Source of the DNA: Candidatus Pelagibacter sp.
GTDB lineage: Bacteria > Pseudomonadota > Alphaproteobacteria > Pelagibacterales > Pelagibacteraceae
Assembly (NCBI GenBank): GCA_002689925.1
Contig: NZIO01000014.1
Span: 1-64,000, forward strand
Length of the DNA: 64,000 nucleotides
Direction of reading: 5' to 3'
This document shows positions 41,486 to 50,558 of the stretch, piece after piece. The position numbers were made by a program, and so were the translations under genes. The notes under the pieces are model-generated. The model was not told the DNA's origin. It worked only from the letters and a program-made list of their open reading frames with translations, and searched no databases. Each line of letters starts with the position of its first letter. The stretch's first letter is position 1.

Positions 41486-42247
41486 TTATTTTCTAGGATC
41501 ATCATGATCTGGATTAAACCTTGTAGGTAACAACCCTGACTGAAACCATTCTATAAAAGTATAAATATTAAATACAGGAATGTTAAATTTTTTTCTGATA
41601 TCTGCAGCAAAAGGACTCATGTTAGTACATTCCATCACTAAGGCACCAATATTAGAATTTTTTTTTAATAATTCTTCAACCGCTTCTATATGGTCTTGTC
41701 TAGCTAAATCTATATCCATTTCTTTTTCATCATTTATGATGACTCTAGTAAATTCTTTTCCATTTTCGGTCCCTATAACAGGTGTATCTAATGGAATATT
41801 AGCAGCTTTTAAATGGGCTTCTTTTAAAGAAGGTTTGTGAATAGTTAGAATCCCAACTTTTTTATTTTTTGGCAGCAAACTTTGAACCATTGGTACTTGC
41901 ATTAAAGAAGAGGTTGCAACTGGAACATTTACAGCTTCAGCCATTTTTTTTTGAAACAATGATAAAAAACCACAGTTAGTTGTAATGCCATCAGCACCCA
42001 TTCTAACCAATTCTTTTGCAGCACTTATAAAACCATCTAAAATTTCTTTACCTTCATCATAAACCGCCTGTTTTGGTGTTGCTCCAGGTACTATTCTATA
42101 ATGCACTGGAACGCTCCATGTTCTCGCATTAGCTATATCTCCTGGTATTCTTGGAAATTGAGTATCTAGCATGCAGACACCTACAGTACCTCCGTATACA
42201 GTTTTGCCACCAACAGCTATATTTTTGATATTACTTCCAACTACCAT
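41486..42247 (-). CDS. Aspartate/glutamate racemase superfamily protein
   Basis: A 253-residue protein with the two-cysteine pattern of the Asp/Glu/hydantoin racemase superfamily: GADGITTNCGFLSLF near 105 and GALVMECTNMSPFA near 210. The first Cys would deprotonate one face and the second the other. Members include amino acid racemases, maleate isomerase and EutA of ectoine use, so the substrate is not fixed. It is divergent from the ThDP gene; ATTATA at 42260-42265 (TATAAT on the minus strand) is a plausible -10 for it. It forms a pair with the TauE/SafE gene. Confidence 0.8.
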   Translation of the reverse strand: MVVGSNIKNIAVGGKTVYGGTVGVCMLDTQFPRIPGDIANARTWSVPVHYRIVPGATPKQAVYDEGKEILDGFISAAKELVRMGADGITTNCGFLSLFQKKMAEAVNVPVATSSLMQVPMVQSLLPKNKKVGILTIHKPSLKEAHLKAANIPLDTPVIGTENGKEFTRVIINDEKEMDIDLARQDHIEAVEELLKKNSNIGALVMECTNMSPFAADIRKKFNIPVFNIYTFIEWFQSGLLPTRFNPDHDDPRK

Positions 42248-42292
42248 AAATAAACCCTAATTATAATTTCCTTCTAAAGCAAGTAATTAAAT

Positions 42293-42320
42293 TTGACAGG
42301 GACATTTTTTTATATTTAAT
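42293..42320 (+). promoter_or_regulatory. Strong sigma-70-like promoter, apparently giving a leaderless mRNA
   Basis: A perfect TTGACA (42293-42298) is followed after 16 bp by TTTAAT (42315-42320), 5 of 6 to TATAAT. The expected transcription start is about 7 bases later, at or next to the A of ATG 42327. No Shine-Dalgarno sequence is present, which fits a leaderless transcript. Confidence 0.6.
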
Positions 42321-42326
42321 TATACT

Positions 42327-44012
42327 ATGTCTAAAGGCTCTAATTATTTAACAGGTGCTGAAGCACTGGTTAAACTACTAGAAAAACATGAAGTTAAATA
42401 TATTTTTGGGCTTTGTGGCGATACGACTTTACCTTTTTATGATGCACTATATAGGTTAAATCACTCAATTAAGCATATTTTAACAAGGGATGAAAGAAGC
42501 GCTAGTTACATGGCAGATGCCTATGCAAGAGTTACAGGTAAAGTTGGAATTTGCGAAGGACCAAGTGGTGGTGGTGCAACTTATATAATACCAGGAATTG
42601 TTGAAGCAAATGAATCTTCAATATCAGTAATTGCAATAACAAGTGATGTTCCCACTAGTTCAATTGGTCATTTTCCTTTAACAGAATTAAATCAAAAAGA
42701 ACTATTTAAACCCTTAACTAAATGGAATGAAAAAATAGATAAAGCCAAAGAGTTAGCAAAGATAATTAGAAAATCCTTTGAAGAAAGTACATCTGGCAGA
42801 CCTGGAGCATGCCATCTTTGTTTTCCATATGATGTTCAAAAAGCAGAAGTGGAGGAAGAAGACTTATGGGTTAATAAAGAATTTACAAAATTTCCTGCTC
42901 AACCTAAATCACCAGATCCACAAAAAATAGATCAGATAATTGAAGAAATATTAAAATCAAAAAAACCAATGATTATCTGTGGTGGTGCTATAAAAAATTC
43001 ATTTGCTGAAAAAGAATTACAAAAATTAGTTGAAAAAATTAATATTGTTCTTGCAACAAGTGTAACAGGCAAAGGAACATTAGCTGATACTCACCCAAAT
43101 TGCTTAGGGGTAGTTGGAAGTAATGGTGGTTCAATATATACAAGAGAAATTACAAAAAATTCAGACTTGGTAATTTTTATTGGCTGCCGAGCTGGCTCAG
43201 TAACGACAGAAAAATGGCAATATCCCAACAAACAAACTAAAATAATTCATATAGATGCAGACCCAAAAGTTATAGAAGCAAACTACAAAACACACATTTC
43301 ATTGATAGCAGATGCAAGACTTACATTAATTGAGTTAAATAAAAAAATTAAAAAATTTAATTTTGAAGGTAAAAAGATAGTAAAAGAAGTAAAAAAAAAT
43401 AAATTTAAGGAATTTAATAAACTTTGTGATGAAAATAAGGGTTTAATAAAACCAGAACGTGTTGTTAAAGAGCTTAATAATACTCTTCCAGAAGATGCAT
43501 ATATAGTTGTCGATCCTGGTACGCCCTGTCCATATTTTGCTTCTTACTATAACTTTTCAAAATCTGGAAGGTATTTCTTAACTAATCGTGCTCATGGGGC
43601 TCTTGGCTATTCTTTATCTGCATCAATAGGAGTTCAAATTGGACAGCCAAAAAATAAAGTTGTTGCAATTATGGGCGATGGAAGTTTTGGATTTACAGTA
43701 GGTGAATTAGAAACTGCTATGAGACTTAAATTACCTATTATATTCATTGTAATTTCAAATAGTGTATATGGCTGGATAAAAGCAGGACAAAAATCTAGCT
43801 TTAATAAAAGATATTATTCAGTAGATTTTACAAGAACTGATCACGCAAAAGTTGCTGCTGCATATGGCCTCAAAACATGGACAGTAAAAAAACCAAAAGA
43901 TCTTAAAAAAATAATTTTAAAAGCACTTAAACAAAAAAACCCTTGTCTAATAGATATTATAAGTCAACCCTTACAAGATGCAAAAGCACCCGTAAGTGAA
44001 TGGATTGCATAA
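42327..44012 (+). CDS. Thiamine-diphosphate-dependent enzyme (acetolactate-synthase-like)
   Basis: A 561-residue three-domain ThDP enzyme. The N-terminal pyrimidine-binding domain keeps the catalytic Glu context in TRDERSASYMADAYARVTGK near 55; the middle domain has the VTGKGTLADTHP and IGCRAGSVTTEKW segments; the C-terminal ThDP domain has MGDGSFGFTVGELETAMR with the downstream NSVYGW metal-diphosphate motif. The family includes acetolactate synthase, benzoylformate and sulfopyruvate-type decarboxylases and related 2-oxoacid enzymes. No regulatory ilvN-like partner is adjacent, so a catabolic 2-oxoacid reaction is more likely than valine synthesis. The neighbouring amino-acid oxidase could supply a 2-oxoacid. 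Confidence 0.82.
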   Translation: MSKGSNYLTGAEALVKLLEKHEVKYIFGLCGDTTLPFYDALYRLNHSIKHILTRDERSASYMADAYARVTGKVGICEGPSGGGATYIIPGIVEANESSISVIAITSDVPTSSIGHFPLTELNQKELFKPLTKWNEKIDKAKELAKIIRKSFEESTSGRPGACHLCFPYDVQKAEVEEEDLWVNKEFTKFPAQPKSPDPQKIDQIIEEILKSKKPMIICGGAIKNSFAEKELQKLVEKINIVLATSVTGKGTLADTHPNCLGVVGSNGGSIYTREITKNSDLVIFIGCRAGSVTTEKWQYPNKQTKIIHIDADPKVIEANYKTHISLIADARLTLIELNKKIKKFNFEGKKIVKEVKKNKFKEFNKLCDENKGLIKPERVVKELNNTLPEDAYIVVDPGTPCPYFASYYNFSKSGRYFLTNRAHGALGYSLSASIGVQIGQPKNKVVAIMGDGSFGFTVGELETAMRLKLPIIFIVISNSVYGWIKAGQKSSFNKRYYSVDFTRTDHAKVAAAYGLKTWTVKKPKDLKKIILKALKQKNPCLIDIISQPLQDAKAPVSEWIA

Positions 44013-44019
44013 TTTATAA

Positions 44020-45267
44020 ATGAATAATCAAAAGAGAAAAATAACAATTATTGGAGCAGGTATAATTGGAATTTCTTCTGCATTAAATTTAATTAGAAGA
44101 GGTTACGATGTAACAATAATTGAAAAAGAAATTGATGGTGAGTCAGCATCTTTTGGTAATGCATCTTGGCTATCTGCACCATCTATAACACCTGTATTAA
44201 CTCCTGGGATAATCTATAAAATTCCTAAAATGTTATTTTCTTCTAATGGCCCTCTTTTTTTAAGATTTCCAGGTGTAGTTAAAATTTTACCATGGTTATT
44301 TAAATATTTAACTTACTCAACAGAAAAAAAAGTGAATCATATATCAAAACATTTAGAACCTTTGCTTAGAAATAGCATAGAAGAACACAAGAAATTAGCA
44401 GAAGGGACAGATGCTATACAATGGATTAAAGAAACACCATATTTATACTTATACAAAAATAAAAATGATTACTCTAAAGATTCTTTTACTTGGAATATTC
44501 GAAAGAATTATGGCTTCACCTTAATAGAGGTTCAAAATGATGAACTTCATGAATTAGTACCAGGTCTTTCTGAGGACTATACTTTTGCAATTAAAATAGA
44601 AAATCAAGGATATATAACTAATAGTAAAAAATATTTAAAAGATTTATTAGAGGGTTTTAAAAACTTAGGTGGAAAAATTATAGAAGAAGAGGTTTTGAAT
44701 ATTAATTCTAATGAAAAAGATATTAAGATTAAAACTAATATCAGTGAACTTTTATCAGACAATATTTTAATTACAGCTGGTGTTTTTTCAGACACGTTGT
44801 CTAAAAAATATGGGGCTAATGTTCCATTACAGTCAGAAAGAGGTTATCACTTAGAATTAAAAAAAACAAATTTAGAACTTAAATATCCGTTGATGAACGG
44901 TTATTTAAAACTTGCAATAGCACCTAAGCCATTAAATGGAATAAGGTTTGCTGGTCTTGTAGAGTTTGGAAGCATTAAATCAAAACCAAATCATAAAGCA
45001 TATGATTTACTTATGAAAAATGCACAATCTATGTTTCCTGGAATTTCATACAAAGAAAAAAGTGAGTGGTCAGGGCATAGACCAGCAACTGTAGACAGTC
45101 TTCCATTAATTGGAAAGTCACCAATAGATGAAAAAGTTTTTTTTGCTTATGGACATCACCATATTGGTTTGACAGCTGGACCAAAAACAGGTGAATTGAT
45201 AACAAAAAATATTTCAAGAGATAATGATCAAATAGATTTATCAGCTTATAAGCCAAATAGATATTAA
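44020..45267 (+). CDS. FAD-dependent amino acid oxidoreductase (DadA-like)
   Basis: A 415-residue DAO-family flavoprotein. The FAD motif ITIIGAGIIGISSALNLIRRG at 8-28 is followed by GESASFGNASWLSAPSITPV, typical of D-amino acid dehydrogenases, and the C-terminal FAYGHHHIGLTAGPKTGELI flavin-contact motif. Such enzymes oxidise D-amino acids, or small secondary or N-methylated amines, to imino then 2-oxo acids. It follows the ThDP gene by 7 bp, so the two may act in sequence. Exact substrate is unknown. Confidence 0.83.
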   Translation: MNNQKRKITIIGAGIIGISSALNLIRRGYDVTIIEKEIDGESASFGNASWLSAPSITPVLTPGIIYKIPKMLFSSNGPLFLRFPGVVKILPWLFKYLTYSTEKKVNHISKHLEPLLRNSIEEHKKLAEGTDAIQWIKETPYLYLYKNKNDYSKDSFTWNIRKNYGFTLIEVQNDELHELVPGLSEDYTFAIKIENQGYITNSKKYLKDLLEGFKNLGGKIIEEEVLNINSNEKDIKIKTNISELLSDNILITAGVFSDTLSKKYGANVPLQSERGYHLELKKTNLELKYPLMNGYLKLAIAPKPLNGIRFAGLVEFGSIKSKPNHKAYDLLMKNAQSMFPGISYKEKSEWSGHRPATVDSLPLIGKSPIDEKVFFAYGHHHIGLTAGPKTGELITKNISRDNDQIDLSAYKPNRY

Positions 45268-45359
45268 TTGTTCAATTATGAGTTGTATATAATTTTATTT
45301 GAATTTTTTTTTTTTTCGTGATCAGATTGAATCAATAATAATAAAATAGAGGAGATAAA

Positions 45360-46340
45360 ATGATAAAAAGTATTATTAAATTATTCTCAACAGTATTGTT
45401 TTCAATCGTGTTTGCATTAAATGTACAAGCGGCTGAAAAATGGGATATGCCTATGGCATATTCTGCAACAAACTTTCATAGTCAAAATGGAGTTATGTTT
45501 GCTGACGCTGTAAGAATAGCAACGGGTGGAGAGATAGATATAACAGTTCACGCAGGTGGTTCATTATTTAAAGGTGGAGAAATTAAAAAAGCAATTCAAA
45601 CAGGTCAAGTACCTATTGGAGAAAGATTGCTTTCTGGACACCAAAACGAAAGTTTAATTTTTGGTACTGACTCTATTCCTTTTCTTGCAACTTCTTATGA
45701 TGCATCTGATAAACTTTGGAAACATTTAAAACCAGAGTTAACAAAAATATTAGATTCTCAAGGTTTGGTACTACTTTATGGTGTGCCTTGGCCTTCACAA
45801 GGATTGTATTTTAATAAAGAAATAAATTCAGTTGCTGATACAAAGGGAATTAAATTTAGATCTTATAATAACTCGACTGCAAGAATAGCTGAACTTATGG
45901 GTATGTTACCTGTACAAGTTGAAGCTGCAGAATTATCTCAAGCTTTAGCAACAGGTGTTGCTTCATCTTTTGTTTCTTCAGGAGCAACTGGATATGATAG
46001 AAAAGTTTGGGAACATCTAAGTCATTTTTATGAAGTAAATGCTTGGTTACCTAGAAATTATGTAATGGTTAATAAAAAATCTTGGAAAAAGATTGGTAAA
46101 AAAAACCAGGATATAATTATGGGTGTTGCAGCAATGGCTGAAGCAGCTGGTACAGCAAGATCTGAGCAACTTTCTGGTTGGTATTTATCCCAGTTAGCTG
46201 CAAATGGTATGACTGTTACTGAAGCAAAAGGTCAATTAAGAAAAGACTTGGAATCAATCGGTAAAACTATGTCTGATGAGTGGATGGCTAACGCTGGCTC
46301 TGTTGGAAAAAAAATTATCGCTGGATTCAAATCTGAATAA
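45360..46340 (+). CDS. dctP: TRAP transporter substrate-binding protein (DctP family)
   Basis: Periplasmic receptor of a tripartite ATP-independent transporter. A signal peptide (about 1-23, ending VQAA) precedes a 326-residue DctP-fold protein. The region GIKFRSYNNSTARIAELMGMLPVQVEAAELSQALATG contains the arginine that normally contacts a carboxylate ligand. A strong GAGGAG ribosome binding site lies at 45349-45354, and TATAAT at 45288-45293 may be its -10. A terminator hairpin directly follows, so the receptor is probably made in excess over the membrane subunits. The ligand is probably an organic or amino-acid-like acid. Confidence 0.92.
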   Translation: MIKSIIKLFSTVLFSIVFALNVQAAEKWDMPMAYSATNFHSQNGVMFADAVRIATGGEIDITVHAGGSLFKGGEIKKAIQTGQVPIGERLLSGHQNESLIFGTDSIPFLATSYDASDKLWKHLKPELTKILDSQGLVLLYGVPWPSQGLYFNKEINSVADTKGIKFRSYNNSTARIAELMGMLPVQVEAAELSQALATGVASSFVSSGATGYDRKVWEHLSHFYEVNAWLPRNYVMVNKKSWKKIGKKNQDIIMGVAAMAEAAGTARSEQLSGWYLSQLAANGMTVTEAKGQLRKDLESIGKTMSDEWMANAGSVGKKIIAGFKSE

Positions 46341-46365
46341 TAAAAAGAAATAGAAATAATTAAAT

Positions 46366-46399
46366 TGAGCCCAATTAATTTTGGGCTCAGTTTTTTTTT
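46366..46399 (+). terminator. Intrinsic (partial) terminator between dctP and dctQ
   Basis: TGAGCCCAA (46366-46374) and TTGGGCTCA (46381-46389) form a perfect 9-bp stem with a 6-nt loop, followed by nine T (46391-46399). With five G-C pairs it is the strongest Rho-independent terminator I see in the window. The dctQ ATG begins 9 bases after the T run, so read-through must feed dctQ and dctM. Confidence 0.88.
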
Positions 46400-46407
46400 A
46401 AAATTTT

Positions 46408-46947
46408 ATGCAAGAAAAAAAACATCCATTAAGATCATTTTTGGATAATCTATATCAAGGTGCTGGCTACTTAGCTGCAGTTGCACTTTTAATGATATTG
46501 TTAATTATTGTTTATAATATGGTAGCTCGCTGGACGGGGAATACCGCTATGGGAGCAACAGCTTATGCTGGTTATGCAATGGCCGCCTCTGCTTTTTTTG
46601 CAATGGCTTACACTCTTAATCAAGATGGACATATAAGAGTTAAAATGCTTTTAAGTAAACTTGGAAAAAAAAGAAAATGGGGAGAAAGATGGTGCTATGG
46701 AATTGGTTCTGTCTTAACTTTGTATTATTTTTATTATGCTAGTAGAGGAGCATATTTTTCTTTTATATTGAATGATATTTCTCAACAAGATGATGCGTGG
46801 CCAATGTGGATACCTCAAATGAGTATGGTTATTGGAACTTTAATTTTAGCAGTAGCTTTTTTAGATAGATTTTATCAAATAATTTTTTTTAATTATGATG
46901 AACTAGAATCTAAATGGGAAGTAAAAGACGATAAAGCTATTGATTAG
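46408..46947 (+). CDS. dctQ: TRAP transporter small permease (DctQ family)
   Basis: A 179-residue membrane protein with four helices (about 17-35, 48-68, 95-113 and 135-155), as in DctQ subunits. LNQDGHIRVKMLLSKLGKKRKW is the typical cytoplasmic loop between the second and third helices. It forms the membrane complex with the large permease 9 bp downstream. It lies behind the dctP terminator, suggesting lower expression. Confidence 0.9.
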   Translation: MQEKKHPLRSFLDNLYQGAGYLAAVALLMILLIIVYNMVARWTGNTAMGATAYAGYAMAASAFFAMAYTLNQDGHIRVKMLLSKLGKKRKWGERWCYGIGSVLTLYYFYYASRGAYFSFILNDISQQDDAWPMWIPQMSMVIGTLILAVAFLDRFYQIIFFNYDELESKWEVKDDKAID

Positions 46948-46956
46948 AAAAAAAAT

Positions 46957-48270
46957 ATGGAACATTTATATTTAACAATTATTTTTATTTTTACATTATT
47001 TTTCCTTTTAGGAAGTGGTGTATGGATTGGATTGGCTTTAATTGGGGTTGCTTATGTTGGGATGGAAATATTCACAGTTCGTCCTGCAGGAGATGCAATG
47101 ATCACAACTATATGGACAACATCATCTAGCTGGTCTTTAACTGCATTACCATTATTTATATGGATGGGTGAAATATTATATAGAACCAAACTTTCTGAAG
47201 ATTTATTTAAAGGTTTAGCTCCTTGGATGAACAATTTACCAGGAAGATTATTACACACAAATATTGTTGGATGCACTTTTTTTGCCGCAGTATCAGGTTC
47301 TTCAGCAGCTACATTAACTACAGTTGGTAAAATGTCCGTGCCAGAATTGAGGAAAAGAGGTTACCCAGAAAATATGACAATAGGAACTTTAGCTGGTTCA
47401 GCCACACTTGGTTTAATGATTCCACCATCTCTAACTTTAATAGTTTATGGAGTTACAATTAATGAATCGATAATTCAGTTATTTATGGCAGGAATTTTAC
47501 CCGGCTTAGTTTTAGCCTCTCTTTTTATGGGGTATGTTGCAGTCTGGTCTACTCTCAATAAAACTAAAATGCCAGACAAGGATCCACAAATTAAGTTTTT
47601 TGAAAAAGTAAAAAGTTCAAGATTTCTAATACCAATATTTTCTTTAATCATATTTGTAATTGGATCTATGTATATGGGTTGGGCTACACCCACAGAAGCA
47701 GCAAGTTTTGGAGTTATTGGTGGATTAATACTTGCATCTTTACAAGGTTCTTTAACCGTCAAAACATTTTTAGCAAGTTTAATGGGAGCAACAAAAACAT
47801 CATGCATGATAGCTTTTATTTTAGCTGGAGGAGCTTTTTTAACAATGTCAATGGGGTTCACTGGATTACCTAGAACAATTGCTGAATGGATTGGATCAAT
47901 AGGTTTATCAAATTTAGAACTATTACTTTGTTTAATGGTTTTTTATATTATTCTAGGATGTTTTTTGGATGGGATTTCTTCCATAGTTTTAACAATGGCT
48001 GTAGTTGAACCCATGATTAGAGATGCGGGTATAAATGTTATATGGTTTGGAATTTATCTAACAGTTCTTGTAGAGATGGCCCAAATTACACCTCCAGTAG
48101 GTTTCAATTTGTTTGTTTTACAAGGAATGACAAAACATGAGATGTATTTTTTAGCAAAATCTGCATTACCAATGTTTTTAATGATGGTAGTTATGGTTTT
48201 TATAATGATAGCGTTTCCTGAGTTAGCTACATATTTACCAAGCACAGTACGCTCTGCTGGCGCAGGATAA
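46957..48270 (+). CDS. dctM: TRAP transporter large permease (DctM family)
   Basis: The 437-residue ion-coupled channel subunit, with twelve or so helices. AAVSGSSAATLTTVGKMSVPELRKRGYP near 108-135 and GTLAGSATLGLMIPPSLTLIVYG near 142-165 are family signatures; LVEMAQITPPVGFNLFVLQG lies near the C-terminus. Together with dctP and dctQ this makes a complete sodium-driven TRAP system. The enoyl-CoA hydratase gene follows after 7 bp, linking uptake to CoA-thioester metabolism. Confidence 0.93.
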   Translation: MEHLYLTIIFIFTLFFLLGSGVWIGLALIGVAYVGMEIFTVRPAGDAMITTIWTTSSSWSLTALPLFIWMGEILYRTKLSEDLFKGLAPWMNNLPGRLLHTNIVGCTFFAAVSGSSAATLTTVGKMSVPELRKRGYPENMTIGTLAGSATLGLMIPPSLTLIVYGVTINESIIQLFMAGILPGLVLASLFMGYVAVWSTLNKTKMPDKDPQIKFFEKVKSSRFLIPIFSLIIFVIGSMYMGWATPTEAASFGVIGGLILASLQGSLTVKTFLASLMGATKTSCMIAFILAGGAFLTMSMGFTGLPRTIAEWIGSIGLSNLELLLCLMVFYIILGCFLDGISSIVLTMAVVEPMIRDAGINVIWFGIYLTVLVEMAQITPPVGFNLFVLQGMTKHEMYFLAKSALPMFLMMVVMVFIMIAFPELATYLPSTVRSAGAG

Positions 48271-48277
48271 TTAGAGC

Positions 48278-49030
48278 ATGAAAGATAATATTATTTTTGA
48301 AAAAAAAGATAGTATAGGAATAATAACTTTTAATCGTGAAAATGTTTTAAATGCATGGAATAAAGAAATGCGTTTAAAGATTTGTGATATTTTTGACGAA
48401 ATAAAAAATAAAAATAATTTAAAAGCTATAATTTTTACAGGTTCAGGAAATAAAGCTTTTTGTGCTGGACAAGATTTAAATGAATTTAAAGATTTTGATA
48501 AAAACAAAATTGATAGCTGGATAGATGAGTTTAAAAACGTTTATACGGCAGTTAGATCAGCAGAAATACCTGTTATAAGCGCAATAAATGGAGCTGCAGT
48601 TGGCTCTGGATTTCAACTAACTTTGCTTACAGATATTAGAGTTTCTCATAAAGGCGCTAAGTTTGGACAGGTAGAAATTAATTCAGGGGTAGTAAGTGTG
48701 ATAGGACCATGGATAATAACAAAAGTGCTTGGATTATCAAAAGCAATTGAACTTACATTAACTGGAAGATTAGTTATGGGTGAAGAAGCATATAAAAATG
48801 AAATTATTCATCATTTAATTAACAAAAATGAAGTAATGGGGTTTTCTATGAAGATTGCAAAAGAACTGTCAGAAAAACCTGAAAAGGCAATGAAATTTAC
48901 AAAAAGAAGATTGTGGGAAAATTTTAAAAGTGGAATGGAAGAAACTTTTGAAAGTGCAAAGAAATATCACAAACTATCATTTCAATCAGGTGAACCACAA
49001 AAAATAAGTAAAAATTTTTTAAATAAATAA
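48278..49030 (+). CDS. Enoyl-CoA hydratase/isomerase family protein
   Basis: A 250-residue crotonase-fold enzyme. The oxyanion-hole segments IFTGSGNKAFCAGQDLNEF near 50-68 and AINGAAVGSGFQLTLLTDIRV near 97-117 are present, and GQVEINSGVVSVIGPWII near 128 holds the usual acidic position. Members hydrate, isomerise or hydrolyse acyl-CoAs. Between a TRAP system and an acyl-CoA ligase it probably acts on the CoA derivative of an imported acid; a CaiD-like role is one option, not shown. Confidence 0.85.
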   Translation: MKDNIIFEKKDSIGIITFNRENVLNAWNKEMRLKICDIFDEIKNKNNLKAIIFTGSGNKAFCAGQDLNEFKDFDKNKIDSWIDEFKNVYTAVRSAEIPVISAINGAAVGSGFQLTLLTDIRVSHKGAKFGQVEINSGVVSVIGPWIITKVLGLSKAIELTLTGRLVMGEEAYKNEIIHHLINKNEVMGFSMKIAKELSEKPEKAMKFTKRRLWENFKSGMEETFESAKKYHKLSFQSGEPQKISKNFLNK

Positions 49031-49042
49031 TATTTTTAATAA

Positions 49043-50554
49043 ATGAAAAAAAATTTACTACCAAGTAAAACTATTTCAGAATTACTTAATATTAGTTTAA
49101 AAAAAAATCCAAATTATATTGTATATAAAATCAAAAAAAAAAATATTACTAAAATTCAGTTAATAGAAAAGATTTTAAAAGTAAGAGGAGGTCTTTCCAA
49201 AAAAGGTTTAAAAAAAGGAGATAAGGTTGTTAGTGTTTTAGATAATTCATTTGAGCAAATAATTTTATTTTTTGCATGTGTAACACTTGGTGTCATTTGG
49301 GTCCCTTTAGGCAGTGAACGAAAAGGACTGGGATTAGATTATATAATAAATAAAGTTAAACCTAAGATAATATTTTCAGAAAACAAAAAACCAAAAAATT
49401 TACCCACCAAATTAATTAGTAAAGTCCTAAAGATTAATGAAAATTTAAAAAATATAGAATATAAAAAAAAAAATTTTGAACTTTTGGATCAGCACGAAAC
49501 TGCCTGTATATTATTTACATCAGGAACTACAGGCCCACCAAAAGGAGTAATGGTAAGTCAAAAAATGCTACTAGTATCAGCATATGCAACAGGCATTGCT
49601 GCTAAAATAAATTATAAAGATAAATTATTTTTATGGGAATCAATGCATCATATAGGTGGATTACAATTAATAATCTTATTTTTATTAAATGATTTTTATT
49701 TAATTATTTCTAAAAAATTTTCCGCAAAAAAATTCTGGATTGATATTAGACGACATAAAATTACTAAAATTCATTATTTAGGAGGAATACTTGATATATT
49801 GCTTAAATTAAAAAAAAACAAAAAAGATAAAAAACATAATGTTAAATTAGCTTTTGGCGCCGGTTGCAGCGCAATAACATATTCTAGGTTTAAAAAAAGG
49901 TTTAATATTCCTCTAAGAGAAGTTTATGGGATGACAGAAGCGTCAAGTTTTACTTCGATAAACTTTAATAATAAAAAAGACTCTATAGGAAAACCTTTAC
50001 CTTGGTTTAAGGTTAATATTAAAAAAATTAAAAATAAAAAAAATATTGGAGAAATTATAATAAAAGAAAAAGAATTTGGTTTGATTACTAAGGGGTATTT
50101 TGAAGATAAACTGGCAACAAATACTTTGTTGAAAAAAGATGGTTTGCATACAGGCGATTTAGCAACCAAAGATAAAAATAATAATCTTTATTATATAGGT
50201 CGTTTAAAAGATTCTGTTAGAGTTAAAGGTGAAAATATTTCAGCATGGGAAATTGAAACTACTTTAAACAAAAATAAAAATATTTCAGAAAGTGCAATTT
50301 TAGGTGTTAAAGCAGAGATAGGAGAGAATGAAATTGCTGCATTTTTAGTTCCAAAAATTAAAAAAATAAAAATTAAAGAACTCATAAATAGTTATAAAAA
50401 GGAATTTTCTAAATTATACTTGCCTAGATATTGGACATTCATAAATAAATTTCCAAGAACTACTACCTTAAGAGTGGATAAAAAAAATATTAAAATCAAT
50501 TCTTACAGATTTTATGATTCTTTAAATGATGATTTTATTAAAATAGAAAATTAA
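49043..50554 (+). CDS. AMP-dependent acyl-CoA ligase (CaiC-like)
   Basis: A 503-residue ANL-family ligase that activates a carboxylic acid as acyl-AMP then acyl-CoA. The P-loop CILFTSGTTGPPKGVMVS near 152-169, the VYGMTEASSFTS motif near 294 and HTGDLATKDKNNNLYYIGR near 371 are clear. The C-terminal motif reads FPRTTTLRVDKKNIK, where many relatives have P-x4-GK; variant endings of this kind occur in crotonobetaine/carnitine-CoA-ligase-like proteins. It follows the enoyl-CoA hydratase by 12 bp and closes the operon that starts with dctP. Confidence 0.85.
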   Translation: MKKNLLPSKTISELLNISLKKNPNYIVYKIKKKNITKIQLIEKILKVRGGLSKKGLKKGDKVVSVLDNSFEQIILFFACVTLGVIWVPLGSERKGLGLDYIINKVKPKIIFSENKKPKNLPTKLISKVLKINENLKNIEYKKKNFELLDQHETACILFTSGTTGPPKGVMVSQKMLLVSAYATGIAAKINYKDKLFLWESMHHIGGLQLIILFLLNDFYLIISKKFSAKKFWIDIRRHKITKIHYLGGILDILLKLKKNKKDKKHNVKLAFGAGCSAITYSRFKKRFNIPLREVYGMTEASSFTSINFNNKKDSIGKPLPWFKVNIKKIKNKKNIGEIIIKEKEFGLITKGYFEDKLATNTLLKKDGLHTGDLATKDKNNNLYYIGRLKDSVRVKGENISAWEIETTLNKNKNISESAILGVKAEIGENEIAAFLVPKIKKIKIKELINSYKKEFSKLYLPRYWTFINKFPRTTTLRVDKKNIKINSYRFYDSLNDDFIKIEN

Positions 50555-50558
50555 ATAT

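Noticed and set aside
42260-42265. Full promoter for the racemase-like gene
   Set aside because: Only the -10 (TATAAT on the minus strand) is good; no -35 at 16-18 bp, so it is mentioned with the gene but not called as a promoter.
45268-45359. tRNA or small RNA gene in the spacer before dctP
   Set aside because: The spacer is AT-rich with a T13 run; it shows no cloverleaf, no TTC-containing T-arm and no stable stem.
47475-47861. 128-codon minus-strand ORF inside dctM
   Set aside because: Antisense to the conserved TRAP permease core; no start context or family match.
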